Part shown: positions 1 to 12,162 of the stretch, piece after piece
How the letters are laid out: every line of letters starts with the position of its first letter
Numbering within the stretch: the first letter of the stretch is position 1
From: Podospora bellae-mahoneyi
Taxonomy: Eukaryota; Ascomycota; Sordariomycetes; Sordariales; Podosporaceae
Direction: 5' to 3'
NCBI RefSeq assembly: GCF_035222275.1
Contig: NC_085886.1
Coordinates: 2,914,001-2,978,000 of the forward strand
DNA length: 64,000 nt
Notes under the pieces: model-generated
Database searches by the model: none
What the model was told of the DNA's origin: nothing
The model's input: only the letters and a program-made list of their open reading frames with translations
Position numbers and translations under genes: made by a program

Positions 1-492
1 GGGGATGGGGGATAGCTGGATTGTTTCCCGGTGTATTTCTTCATCATCAAAGCAACATAGGGCATGATAAAATAACATTAAAGCGATCACTGTAAATCAG
101 ATTCCACTGATGATTGCTGGTTATGGTACCCATTTTGAGATGCCTTGTATAAGTACATACTCCGATGATATTTCTGTGAGGGGACAAGTTACTCGATATA
201 CATAGGTAAAGATACTAATCAAAAAAATTGTCACAGAGTCTTTGAAGACAACCCTGAGGAATCCGTTGACGATGGGAATGCTTACATACTTAATTGACCG
301 TAGACATAAAGAGATATGTCTCCTGAGTGTTTCGACTCTGTATAGACGGCTAATAGGTACATTATGGTACCTATGCATTTATACTTATCATCATAATGTT
401 GGGTGGTGCTTTGAAATCGCAGAGAAAGACGGCAGAATAGTGGTGCACATCTCTCCTATGACTGTAGCAAGCGGCTTTCAAATTATCTTTTC

Positions 493-597
493 AGGCCTCT
501 TACTTGTCTTTTGAAGCCTTTTAACTATGTTTTAAAGCCTCTTTACTTATTTTTAAGGCCTCTTAACTATCTCTTAAGGGTTTTTCATTATCTTTTA
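493..597 (+). repeat. 21-bp AGGCCT tandem repeat, locus A (5 units)
   Basis: Five adjacent units of exactly 21 bp begin at 493, 514, 535, 556 and 577. The best unit (556-576) starts AGGCCTCTTAACTATC and ends CTTA. The others differ at a few positions, mostly transitions and A/T changes. Because 21 is a multiple of three, the array reads as leucine-rich heptads in one plus-strand frame, but no gene is supported. Related arrays occur at 13403-13466 (reverse orientation) and 61048-61131. Confidence 0.85.
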
Positions 598-2830
598 ACC
601 TCCCCCTCTTCACTGCAACGAGAGGAGCAGCCGATAGGTCATGTCCCATATCTGCCCAGTAAAAATAGCACTCTTGGTATTATTGATCTCCAAAGAATGG
701 CTTTGCAATGCTTTGGTCGGTTGCACCACAATCGTTCACTGTTTAAGCTGCCCTTGACACATGTCGTAGGCGGATAGGGATCATGGGTTTTCCGGACCTA
801 ACCCCGGCCACATAGAGGATGTATATCATGCTGCTGCTGATGGATAATTTTGGGTTGGTGTTTGGTTGGTGGGTGTTGCTAGTAATGGAAGATAATAGAG
901 GGGGGTAAGGGGGGAGAGCTGGTTTGGAAAGGGGGTAGAGAAGATTAGACATGATGGGGGTAGTTGTGTGCTATCCATTTATGGATTGGCGGTCGACTTG
1001 TTATGTTATCGTGGGGACTAGCTGAGATTTAGAATTGATACGAGTTTTGTAGTAGAGCCAGTGTCCCGGTCGTGATCTTGATTAGAACTGTTATTATTAT
1101 TTATGAGTAGATTTTGGTTATCCCGAGGAGAAGTTTTGAGATATGAGATGCTCGATAGGACGAGGAATATCGTGATAAGAAATGTAAAGCTTAGTCATTT
1201 GTATCGTTCAGTGGATATACAATCCCCTTACATAACAAGATCAGCCCAGCCGTTGTTACAAACATTCAGCACTTAGTCACCCAACACTCCTCCACACCTG
1301 AGGTAATCAAACTGCTTTCATAATCACCTCACTTACCAGCAATCCGAGCCTCATATGCAAGGCTCGTACACCAATAAGCAGACATGTAGAGCCCTACAAT
1401 ACAGAAATTCCACGGCAGTGTCCCCCTATCCCCCCCAATCACCTCCCTCGGTATTCTTTCCCTCCCCAGCCAGCCATTAGACACCTCCCCGGAGCTGACC
1501 TGTGCATGATTTTCATTCCAGCCACATCCCCCCCTCGTTCCTGACCCAGAACGCCGGACCGGATGTTGAACACGACACCACTCACGCATCGGACCGCATC
1601 CGTGGTGAAACAACCTCTCCCTTACCTCTCACCTCTCACCTCTGACCTCTCACCACTCCACTATCAGCACTTTCAGCCTTTGTTACATTCCAGTCATCCT
1701 CACTGTCCCAAAACAGCACCATGATTCAACCCCATTTCGGCAACCCCTAAAATGTCAAACCCCGGAACCGACAGTTCCCAGACCTTCTTCGCCCATGCAT
1801 GCGTAGAAGCATTCCAAACCTTCCACCCACCTTCCAAATACGACAGTAGGTAGGTACGCAGTGGCGCGGCACCGACAGACTGGCACGCTGTCACTCGCGG
1901 TATTACCGTCTGCCCGTCCGCCGACCGAGATCCGTGGGGGAATAGAAAAAGCGACTGCTGACCTGAGGTCTCCCGTCCAGCGATTGGTTGGGTTGCGAGG
2001 CACAGCACTGCCTTACTGTGACATTACGATGCTGCAACCGCGGGCAGCGCGCGCAGGTGGTAGAGATGGGCAACGAGAGAAAGAGAGAGTAACATTGGGG
2101 CTCGTATACTAGTGCTGTTACCGCCGTTGACGGGGGACTATGAGAACGCAAGAGCGCAAAAAAACCCCCAAAGAAATGAGGGTCGGATTTAAACTGGGGA
2201 TTGTAACAGACAGATTGATGGACAACAAGGCTGACAACCAAAGTCCTGATGATATGTATTATACCTATACGATCTGATATACCCCCGCCCCGCCTTTTAA
2301 AGTAAAATGGGGTCCGGAGTACGAAGAAAATATGGGGAAAAATATTAACGTTGCCTTTGGGGGTTTCTTCAAAATGACCTGATCTGCGTTGGGTGATTTT
2401 CAGTCCTGTAAGTTTACCGTCAGCATTGCTCGGATTTCTAGCGAGTTGATCAATGACGATCCGTGATCATTGATAGCTGGCGGTGGAAGATACGATACGA
2501 TACGATCCCTTCATGCAGACCCGACCTGTGATACTCTGTTGCCTGTGAGCTCAACCCTGTCCCTGAATCAAAGCCATGATACCATCGCATTGACAGCCCC
2601 TGGTGCTGTGATGCCCGCGATGTCGTGATTTTGTGCTCACCGCCCAGCGCCTCCACGCCGCTAACCTTTCCGTCCTGGAAGACGGTCATCTCCATCAGGA
2701 GAAAACCACCGCTCCCGCTCTGCAACAGCCAACAACCCCCGGTGCAAGCTCAACGCCGCCGGGACCGCCATGTGGTTTTCTTCCACGGGCTCCACGGGTC
2801 TCACGGGCTGTGCCTCCCAGTTACTGACTG

Positions 2831-2872
2831 TGGTGGTGGTGGTGGTGGTGGTGGTGGTGGTGGTGGTGGTGG
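2831..2872. repeat. (TGG)14 microsatellite
   Basis: Fourteen uninterrupted TGG units sit in a gene-free stretch. The opposite strand reads CCA and would encode poly-threonine in a minus-strand frame, but nothing suggests that frame is a gene. Confidence 0.95.
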
Positions 2873-4882
2873 TTGCGGTTTTACCTTCCCCTTGGACCCC
2901 GACTGGTAGAGACAGACAGAGAGTGAGATAAACCCCTGGACCCCAATTCCACCCAGTGTCTATCAGCCCTATCTGTGGGGGCCAATGGGCACAAATCAGG
3001 GCCCGAATTCCGTGCCAAGACCCATCTTGGGGTCTTGTAACGTGTGCGGCGTTCGCGGCCTTTTGTTCGTTGCTCAGAAAGGGGGGGAAACTCTGTGGGG
3101 GAGGAGAACGAGGAATTCTCGAATTGTCCCGTCCCGTAGCCACACACATTTTCGGAGGCGGTGCAAAAAAGATCTTCTATTCGGCGGTGGTGGTTGATGC
3201 CCTCGGAGTTTAGTTACTCTTGTGGTGTCGTACAGCTTGCCAGATGTCGACAGGCGACTCTGAGCTAATGAATCATCTCTCATTCACACCGCTGGTATTA
3301 CATAGACAATGGTCCTTCTCAAATGAGGCGGTGCTCTCTCGTTCCTGTGTCCCATCTGGGGTAAATTGCGTTCGCTGCGAAGGGGTTCCGTGCATACGGA
3401 TAGGGCAAATGCTACCATGTCAACGAACCGACGAATTGCATACGGCGCATTTTGTTTTTACCTCCCCAGGGCATGAAGATGACTGTCTTGTACTGCACAG
3501 ATAGTGGTGCCGTCTCCGTGTCCGCGGGATCCTGTTACCGAACGCGCTGGTATCTATGTACCGTACGCGTTCAAGACAGGGCGCATGTATTGATATAGCC
3601 TGCCCAGTCTGCCAATGTGGGATGTTCAAATGTGGTTGGTGATGGGGTGGTCGTCGTGTCGTCGTGTTCGAGTCGTTGGCTCATGACGTGGATTGTTGCC
3701 GAGGGGTAGAATGGGGGGGGGTTGATTGGGGTTGGCTTGGCTTCGGTTACTTCTGCTCAGCGGTGCTGCCTCGCTGCCTTGTTGTGGTGGGTGGTGGTCA
3801 AGTGGATGACAAAATGACTCTATGCCGGAACCATTAGAAATCAAGGCAACCGACTCTATGTGAAATTGGACGGGCTGCGTTGATTAGATAACCTCTCAAT
3901 ACCGCGAAGACGGTTGCAGAAGAAGCCGACAGAAGGGCGAAACTCTCCGCCGTTTTCTCTCTTCCATCCGGTCGGTTGGGTGCGGGCAGCTATAGCTTAG
4001 CTTTTACGGTTGATTGCTGATTAGTAACAGCTCATGGATCTCTTGATCTCTCTGATATGGCATCATCAAGCGATATCTATCGGAGATCGGAGATTGGTGG
4101 ACTTTAGGACCCTCAAACTCTGGGGAAACCTGGGAGGAAAGCAAATGACATGCAGTCCTCTGGATAATGCCCAGACGTGCCAAACATTGCAGGGCACGTC
4201 AATCAATCGGCCTCGTGCCGGTCTGAGGAGGAGAGCCACGTCGGTGGGCAAGGCATCAAGACATGGACGTGCGTGGCAGGTTGAGGGGGCAGACAAAGAC
4301 CTAGGCGTTGGCCCAGTCTGTAACAAAACGAAAGATTACAGCGGTGAGGCGTAGTGGTTCAAGGCCGCGTTCCTGCTAGCCTGCAAGGGTAGAAGTAAAA
4401 AGGCGGGAAGCGGGCGGACAGGGGTGTCGGACTCTCGGTTTTTGTCAGCTGCTGCGGATGATACATTCGCTGGTGACCCTGCGGTGTCTTGGACGGAGCC
4501 GAACACCAACAAGGACGGTCAAGGGGTTTACAAAAGGAGCATGACCGCCCCCCTCTGATGTCTCCGTTCTCCGTCAGTTGAAAGTGTCCATCTTCATGAG
4601 CTTTTTACTCTCTACTCCAGATTCAACACTGTGACTGCTTGTCAACAAAACATCTTGACATCTTGACACTGAGTTGTTGTACCTTACCTGAGGACAGAGG
4701 ACAGCCTAGCCTATCCCCACACCCCTCCACCACCCACCGCACGCACCCCCGACCCTGTAACTTTATCAATACTGGGTCCAGCCGGGATCGGGCTCTTCGG
4801 TGCCTTGAGTCACTCGCAAGAAAATACGCCAAAAGCAACAAATATTAGGGAAGCCTGCTGCCGTCAGCACCCCGATTACAAA

Positions 4883-5719
4883 ATGTCCACAACAACCCAA
4901 ACACACTCTCAAAAGCTCCAGGCAGCTTCGCAATCAATCTACCCAGCTTCACCATCACCATACCACCTCAGAAAGAGTCCCACCATGTCGATTGCCCAGA
5001 CGTACTTCCTCGCCCACAAGGCAAGGGCCAAGCTCTCCTCGGAAGCCGCCCGCCCTGATCACAACCTCCGCCTGCTCGTCGGACACGCCAACCTGCTCGA
5101 CTCCCTTATGCTAGATCTCGCCGACGCCGAGAGGGAACAAGAATCGTGGTTCAACCAATCCGTCCGTGGCGCCACCCAGAGCCCGCCACCATCCACCAAC
5201 AACCGCCACATCCAATGGGCCGACCACATGGAAGAGCCCCAGCACGACTGGAGAGCCGAGGACGCCGACTCTGATTCCGACGACTCGGACTGCAGCTACG
5301 ACGAGGACGAGGATGACCTCGACTCGGACGAGGACGTTGAGATGGCCGACGCGGTCGTCGCCCTCAGGAGGATACCTTCCCACGCCAGCATGCTCCCACC
5401 AAAGGGCTACAACTACCGAGACGAAGAAGAGGACTACGCCATGGAAGACGACGACGAGGACTACACCCAGCTCGCCCTCCAGAGAACATCTTCTCACTCT
5501 GCACCATCCTCCCCACCCGAGCTCCTCGATGATTCCGACTCCACCACCGACGACGAGTCGTCCATGCCACCATCACCACCAACCACTACGCTACCCGCTT
5601 TTGACGACAAGAAGAGCACAACGATACAAAGTGCGACGGGGCTCGGGGACAAGGACGCCTTTTATGAGGAGGGGTTCTATCTCCCGCCGAGAAACCCGGC
5701 GAGGATATCGATCTACTAG
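4883..5719 (+). CDS. acidic conserved fungal protein of unknown function
   Basis: Single-exon gene of 278 residues. The ATG at 4883 has a good context (ACAAAATGTC). A second in-frame ATG at 4985 (CACCATGTCG), just before the most conserved-looking part, is an alternative start. From residue 35 the protein reads as a compact helical module (AQTYFLAHKARAKL, then LLVGHANLLDSLMLDLADAE). Two Asp/Glu-rich blocks follow, at about residues 126-155 and 173-190, separated by Ser/Pro-rich linkers. The end is FYEEGFYLPPRNPARISIY. The N-terminal module reminds me of the small yeast Ecm13/YJR115W family, but that is from memory and unchecked. There is no signal peptide or membrane segment, so it is probably cytosolic or nuclear. 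The CDS is GC-rich and codon-biased, unlike its flanks, which supports a real gene. No function is assigned. Confidence 0.85.
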   Translation: MSTTTQTHSQKLQAASQSIYPASPSPYHLRKSPTMSIAQTYFLAHKARAKLSSEAARPDHNLRLLVGHANLLDSLMLDLADAEREQESWFNQSVRGATQSPPPSTNNRHIQWADHMEEPQHDWRAEDADSDSDDSDCSYDEDEDDLDSDEDVEMADAVVALRRIPSHASMLPPKGYNYRDEEEDYAMEDDDEDYTQLALQRTSSHSAPSSPPELLDDSDSTTDDESSMPPSPPTTTLPAFDDKKSTTIQSATGLGDKDAFYEEGFYLPPRNPARISIY

Positions 5720-8700
5720 TCGCCATCTTTTCCTCTCTTGTCATCATTTGCATTGGGTAGGCGTTTTTTTTTTGGAGGGGAGGGTTCGAGGAGAGACAAC
5801 AACTCACTCTACACTTTGATACCCGGTTTCTTTTGTTTCTTTTCTTGGGTCATTATCACACAGCGAGCGAGGAGGAAAACACACAGCGGCATCATTTCTT
5901 ATATCATCATTTTGGGTGGTGGAGGGGATATATATGGAAAGGAATAAGGAAAGCATGATGCAATGGGAGGAAAGCGGGATGAAATCAATGGGGAAGGAAA
6001 CAAAACCACACTCATATCATTATTTATTTACTATTCACAAGAGTACTTGCTTCGCTCCCTGAGGGTTGAGTGTGCAAGCTCTATTCAATACCAAAATAAT
6101 CCACAACATTTTACAGTTGGGTTGGCTGTTTGCAATCGTGAATTGAATGTGTGTTTCAATTGAGCATGTGTTTCTGGCAAACGGTGCCAATGGTAGGGAA
6201 GTCCTAACCGAGGATTCGGCATTTTTGGGTACGAATACTGTGTCTCCAAGACCTCGGCTCTTCGCCTTTTTGGAGAAGACGGGATGTGAGGCTTCGGGGT
6301 TACAGTTCTACACAAGACATGAAGCATGGAACTTTGATATAACAAAAGACATATTTTTCTTTTTGGGATAAACACAATGGTTTGAAAAAGTTAGTTTGTA
6401 GTGCGCGCGCCGTTTTATTTTTTTTGGACAGTTTGGAGGAAGGGTTTGGGATTTGGAAACTTTGGAACTTTGGGACCTGGAATTTGGGGGGGTGGTTTGA
6501 ATGAAAGTGTTAGGTGCACCCCGAAGTGTTGGGGATGGGGGGAAGGGGTGAAGCCTTGTAGAACTCTTGGGCGGGATTCAGGACTTTGACGTTGACATCA
6601 ATTTCCAATCGATGTCTTGGCTTGGGTGAGGATTTGTAAATGCGATCTCTATAGCGAAAAAAACTTCTACCGGTTGGGTAGAATGATTTCGAAGCCAACG
6701 GTAATATGGGGAGGGAGGGGGGTGTGCTCGTGCTCGCTTCGGTCGGATTGATAGAAACAGCAGTGATGAAAAGTCTCTTACGTGGACGCTGGGCTTTGTT
6801 TTCCTTTTTTTTTCCTTTGGTGTGGTGCTGTAAGAATACGATACAGCCAGCTACCAGACGCGGTCGGCCACCGAACTGGTGGTGGATCTGAGTGACAAGA
6901 TGGGACTTTTGCACAGCTGGGCGGGCGAGCGGGTCAGCTTCACAGCCTCTTCTTGTTGCAAACGTCCAATATCATCCGTCAGGCAGCTACTTTTGCACGT
7001 TTGCTTCAAGCTTCAACCCCCTCACAACATTCCCCGCAAAACTAAAGTTTCAGACAGAGGGAAAAGTATTGTGTGCGTTGTCAAATTTTACATAGCTTGT
7101 TGACAATTGGTGAAAACCTATGACGATAGCGGTGAGTGACTGGGAGTTAAGAAACCGGGATGCTCCCCGGAGCGGGGGTGAGAGGAGTTCTCTACACGAT
7201 GGGGTTCCTGCACGACGATGTGGATAAAAGGAAAAAAAAAAAAAAAACGTGAATGAGGTGGAGCTGAGATACGGGATGTGGGAAGAAGTGGTTCGGGCTT
7301 CCGAGCTTGTCTGCGATGATTTTTCGGGCGGCACTCGGGATTGATGTCCGCGGGTCGCGGCGGCCGGGACGCCTTTCAAAGGGTCGGGTCTTGTTTCCGT
7401 TGTCAGATTGGGAGGGTGATGTGTTTCATACCCTATATAAATATAAATACAAACGGATTGCGGCTGATGGGGATCATGATACGGGGGGAGATATCCGGGT
7501 CTTTGTTTTGGTGTTTTGATAATGTCGCAGCTCGGCAGCGGTTCCGATTAGGGAAATCACCAACATATGTAAGTGTCAGTCTGATGAGAGCTGAACAGCA
7601 ACTACCGAGCAAAAAGCAAAAATGTTGAGGCGGTCAAGGTATTAGCTATCGATCAGTGATCTGATCACAATGCATCATCATCATCAATTTGTGATAACAC
7701 CTCCTGAGGGTTGCTTTGCTTCAGTTTTGATTGAAATGGTGCAAACGCATCGCTTTGTTGGCTAGGTATGCTCACCGCACTTGCGCACGTACTTGCTGCT
7801 GTGTACATATCTTGATGCCCTGACAACGACGCTAAATTTCCCAAGGATCGGGAAAAAGGAAATCAGATCTCTTCTTCTTCTTCTTTACGCCGCAGTACGG
7901 TATTTCCGTTTTCTGCTCCAGAAACCCCTAATGGCAGGGGTTAGCGAACATCATTGTAGGGCTGGGACTTGGGGAACGTAATCCGTCCAGTTAGAGCCTC
8001 CCGTTTCCAAAAGTTGAATTGTCGAACGGGACCGACCCTCAACTTGACTGGGGGAGAACGCAAAGCCAGCCACAAAAAAGCCACTTTTCCAAAGAGCTGG
8101 GTCTGGGATTTTTTGGACCGAAAGGGGGGGATTTCCGAGTATTGTACTGATTGATTGATGTGTGTACCATGGAGAGGGCTGTGCATACCCTACGCGTGAC
8201 GACAGCGACACACGACAGGACGGAAACGTTGCTTGTCTGGGGAAAAGAGTGCAGTGAATGATGGGCACTGCCCTTGTGGGCGACACCGGAGGTTTGAAGA
8301 TGAAGCAAAAGATTGACTGGAGAGTGGTATCACCACCTGGTCTGGCCTGGCCTCTATCAACATCAGACCTTCGGGATTGGGACAAGTAAATCGCTCAGTA
8401 TAACGCAGTATCACACAGCCTGCCTGAGGTTGCAGCACCCGGCGGCATATAGCGCAGCCAAAACGAGATCATTTCTCTCTTAAAGACAAAAACAAAAAAT
8501 AAAATAAAATAAAATGCGGGGGTTTCAATGTTGAAGATGATGGCGGCCAACACTGGAGGCGGCGTTGGCGGCGGCGGTGGCGTGGTGCCTTTCACTGGTG
8601 TTTCGATGCAGCGGCGCTGCGATTCGAAAATCGACCCAAACGATACCGCATTGACGACCCGCTGCCCCAGACTGCCGGGTTCGGCACCTCTTTTTAGGGT

Positions 8701-10651
8701 TGCGCGGGTAGGGAACGGCAAGGGAATGGTGCTGTAGACGGATCGCATCACCGGCCACACTTTCAGGCCTCACCAGTCAGGGTCAGGTGTGAAACGGTTG
8801 CAGGTTCTTCTTGTGTTGGAGGCCATCAGTTGACCAAGTGGAAACAACATTGAAAAGGTATCATGAGCGCAACATGAGCAACCTTGACGACCGTCTACAT
8901 CGGCCTGTAATTTTCGTATTGGGGGCTTTCGATGTTGATTGTGCCCGTTGGAACTGGTGATCGTCACAACATCACGGCATGGCCTGAATCTGAGGGTGCA
9001 AGACGATCAGTTCGTTATATTCGGTGCCGGGCTCTTCCCGGCCTGATGCTCATGATCCTGTTCACTGCGGTGCGACTGATGCCCTCCGATCAGTCAATCA
9101 CAGCTCTATACAGCAGGTAATCTGTATGAATTTACAGTTCAACAGAAAAGTTCTTTGCATCTTGATATGAGAATTCCCTCTCAGCCCTACATGATGATTA
9201 CGTGAGGGATCAGGAACTCGAGAAACTAGGAACTCGTCCAGAACTATGGGGAAGGGAGAAAACTGGACGCCTTGTGTGACTGTTCCAAAGAGCGAGATGT
9301 TACGTTCCCTATGCCTCTGGGCAGAGGCAGTGTTCTACTGCGTATGCAGGTGCAAAAAGGCGGGAAGGACCATGATGACCTATGGCATGCGTCCAGGCAG
9401 CGAGTTAGTATCCAAGGCGGTGAAGGACATCAACATCATGACCATGTCTGACACGATGGAGTTCGTGACCGACTGCCCTGTTTGAAGGCTGCAAGGCTCA
9501 TTTTTATGATTGTCCCAGTTCGTGATGTTTTGGCGATCGGTAAACTGTGGGGGGTGAGACAAGGGACACCCCCCTTTCCTTGAGAGGTCTTGATTCTCGT
9601 CGGTCGGGCTCACACCTCAATTTGCTGAGATGCGAAGCCACCGCGGGGTCACCCGGGACATCTGCCGCTCGCTCGCTCCTTGACGATCGGGTACGGGTGC
9701 AGCCGGGCAGAGAGGATACGCAGGACAGCAAGGCTCGCGATAGGAACAAGTCGACAAGTCATGGGGAAATAGCGCGAGGGAATTTCCCATCAGGTTTTCT
9801 TTTCGTCTCTGTCTGCGGCACTTTCGGCGTGAGTCAACTGACACCCACCTCCCCGATTCCGTCCGTTGAACGGAGCTTCTTCCGTAACACACACACGGGA
9901 AAAGGGTCGTAGTCGATGACATGTGGCTCAGTCATCCACCTCCCTTTCTTCCACACTTCACCGGGCCATCCCGGAGTTTGCTGTCGCCCCTGTTTTGTCA
10001 GCTTTAACGGGATATGTTTTGATGAAAAATACTGTACTGCTGCAGAGTCCTTGAAATTGCTCATCCCAGCGTATCGCTTACTGCCCGGAAGGTTTGTCAC
10101 CGTGGATTTCTCGGCATCAAAGTACAAATGTAATTAGACATTCTGAGGGACACACACACGCCCTTTTATTTGAAAACGTCCGATATGTGGTTGACTTGGG
10201 CCAGTGTAAGTGTTAGTGTAATAAGCGCTCCACAGCGGACTAAAAAACCCCACCAAAAATCAACGGGATGATCAATCAACAAAGCGGAGCGAACGGAGAT
10301 ATCTCTCGTCCCCCGCAAAAAAACTGATCCAGTCACTGTCCATCAGTCCAGTGGGTGAGGTGTGTCAGATAACGAGCGGAGATTATCGATACACCCGACC
10401 GCCCGGAGCCAACCCCGACAACGCCGAGTCTCTTTCTCTCTCACAAGGCTGATAGCCCGCGCACAGATCACCACCCCTCGGCCTAGACAAGTCCCGCTTT
10501 CGCCGATCGGCAAAACTGTCGTTGCCGAACATCGAAAAGTCTACGTCACTGACGGCCAAATTCCGATCCGACGAGAGCTTCCACGAAACACATTGGTTTT
10601 GTGAAATCCTTACAACGGGTGTAATTGTTCTGTTTCATTACGATCTCAGAA
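5720..10651. other. 4.9-kb gene-free stretch
   Basis: Only short, low-complexity frames occur on either strand, and none shows a recognisable domain. Visible features are a poly-A run near 7231-7246, a TATA-like stretch near 7433-7450 (tatataaatataaatac) and AAAAT pentamers at about 8492-8515. The first few hundred bases are probably the 3' UTR of the acidic protein gene. The last part is promoter and leader of the IBA57 gene. Untranslated transcripts cannot be excluded. Confidence 0.55.
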
Positions 10652-11917
10652 ATGCAGCCTGTCGTAAGAAGGAGGATAGCAATCGCTGCCGGTAGCCTGC
10701 CGAGCACCACCACCACTGCAAGGGTTTTTTCGTCATCATCCCGGCCAAGTTACTCACCACCACCACTATCACGACCAAAACAAACACCCCTTTCTCTACC
10801 CCGGCAACACCGTCCCTTTTCCACCTCTCCCTTCCTCCGTCAAGAAGCCACCTCCGAAACAACACCGGTAGACAATGGCCTCCCCCACTCAGGCATCTCC
10901 CCCCTCCCCTCCAGATCATTAATCTCCCTCTCCGGCCCAGACGCCGCCAAGTTCTTAAGAGGAATCATCACCAACGAGCTCCCCACCACCCCCTCAACCC
11001 TAACCTACGCCGCGTTTTTGTCTGCTCAAGGCAGGATCCTAAACGACGTCTTCATCTACCTCGACCCGAGGTCAACCTCCTCACCACCAGATAGCTTCCT
11101 CATCGAGGTCTCCACCCTCGAAGCAGCAACGCTAGTCAAGCATCTGAAGCGGTATAAACTCCGCTCTAAATGCGCCATCGCCCTTCTCCCGCAGGAAGAG
11201 GCGAGCGTGATTGCTGTTTGGGGTAGTCCGGATTCTATCCCGGCTCAAGGTGAGAGTTTACGCTACTGCCCCGACCCGAGGGTTCCATCCTGGCAAAGGG
11301 GTTTAGTTTTTGGGGGTGGGAGTGGATTGGAAGGGGTTGAGATGCAATCGGAGGAGGTCTACACTCTGTTGCGGTACGCGAATGGTGTGGCGGAGGGGCA
11401 GGAGGAGATTGTGAGGGATGGGGGTTTGCCTCACGAGTCGAATCTGGATTTGTTGGGGGGGGTTGATTTTAGGAAGGGGTGCTATGTTGGGCAGGAGTTG
11501 ACTATTAGGACGGAGCATAGGGGGGTGGTGAGGAAGAGGATTTTGCCTGCCATGCTCTATCCTTCCTCTGCGTCCTCCCCACCGACATCACTGCGGTATG
11601 AAGAGGGGGATCTTGCGGGGAGGATTCAGGCGGGGAATAATGTTACGAGAGTGGGCGCGAGGGGGAGACCAGCGGGGAAGTGGCTTGTGGGGAGGGGGAA
11701 TTTGGGGTTGGTGTTGGGGAGGTTGGAGATGATGACTGATTTGAAGCTGCCGGGAGAGGCGGCGGTGGGGACGGGGATGGGGTTTAAGGAAGGGGATGAG
11801 TTTGAGGTTGAGGTTAAGGGGGAGGAAGGGGAGAAGGTGAGGGTTAAGGCTTTTGTGCCGGGGTGGCTGAGGGAGAAGTTGGATGAGAAGATGGAGAAGA
11901 AGGGAAGGAGACATTGA
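10652..11917 (+). CDS. IBA57: IBA57/CAF17-like mitochondrial Fe-S cluster assembly factor
   Basis: Single-exon gene of 421 residues. The family is a folate-binding, GcvT-like protein that works with ISCA1/ISCA2 (yeast Isa1/Isa2) in the mitochondrial matrix to mature 4Fe-4S proteins such as aconitase and lipoate synthase. The hallmark KGCYVGQE motif lies at residues 275-282, with the conserved Cys at 277. Upstream is the GcvT-like segment SGPDAAKFLRGIITNELP followed by FLSAQGRILNDVFIYLDP. The first 60 or so residues are rich in Arg, Ser and Pro with almost no acidic residues, as expected of a matrix presequence. The start is the ATG at 10652. The frame stays open upstream to a TTG at 10625, which I do not use. 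It converges with the J-protein gene, with 245 bp between the stop codons. Confidence 0.96.
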   Translation: MQPVVRRRIAIAAGSLPSTTTTARVFSSSSRPSYSPPPLSRPKQTPLSLPRQHRPFSTSPFLRQEATSETTPVDNGLPHSGISPLPSRSLISLSGPDAAKFLRGIITNELPTTPSTLTYAAFLSAQGRILNDVFIYLDPRSTSSPPDSFLIEVSTLEAATLVKHLKRYKLRSKCAIALLPQEEASVIAVWGSPDSIPAQGESLRYCPDPRVPSWQRGLVFGGGSGLEGVEMQSEEVYTLLRYANGVAEGQEEIVRDGGLPHESNLDLLGGVDFRKGCYVGQELTIRTEHRGVVRKRILPAMLYPSSASSPPTSLRYEEGDLAGRIQAGNNVTRVGARGRPAGKWLVGRGNLGLVLGRLEMMTDLKLPGEAAVGTGMGFKEGDEFEVEVKGEEGEKVRVKAFVPGWLREKLDEKMEKKGRRH

Positions 11918-12162
11918 TGATGATGAAATGTGTATCTTGATTGTGAGATACTTGCACATGTATAATACTGTACAACAAGTCTTGGGCTTATGGAATTGTG
12001 CTGCTGCATGATGCCCTAGCATTATAGTCTGATGGGTTAGTACAGTGATGCATGATTGTAGATAGGCCTAGCTGGGAACTGCGTCAATGCATTGAAGAGA
12101 AAGATCTGTTCTGGGTATCATGAGCAAAACGTCTAGAAAAATCTAACAACGGGGTGCAAAAT

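Larger units (their letters stand above)
1..4882. other. gene-free stretch with simple repeats
   Basis: No reading frame here resembles a known family, and the longest frames are short and low in complexity. The first 600 bases are AT-rich and hold the 21-bp AGGCCT tandem repeat at 493-597. Other simple repeats are acctctc-type units at about 1625-1660, gatac units near 2490-2508 and a (TGG)14 run at 2831-2872. The last part, just before 4883, is probably promoter and leader of the acidic protein gene. Confidence 0.6.

Noticed and set aside
8492-8515. AAAAT pentamers as a possible replication-origin element
   Set aside because: A short AT-rich microsatellite alone does not identify a fungal origin.
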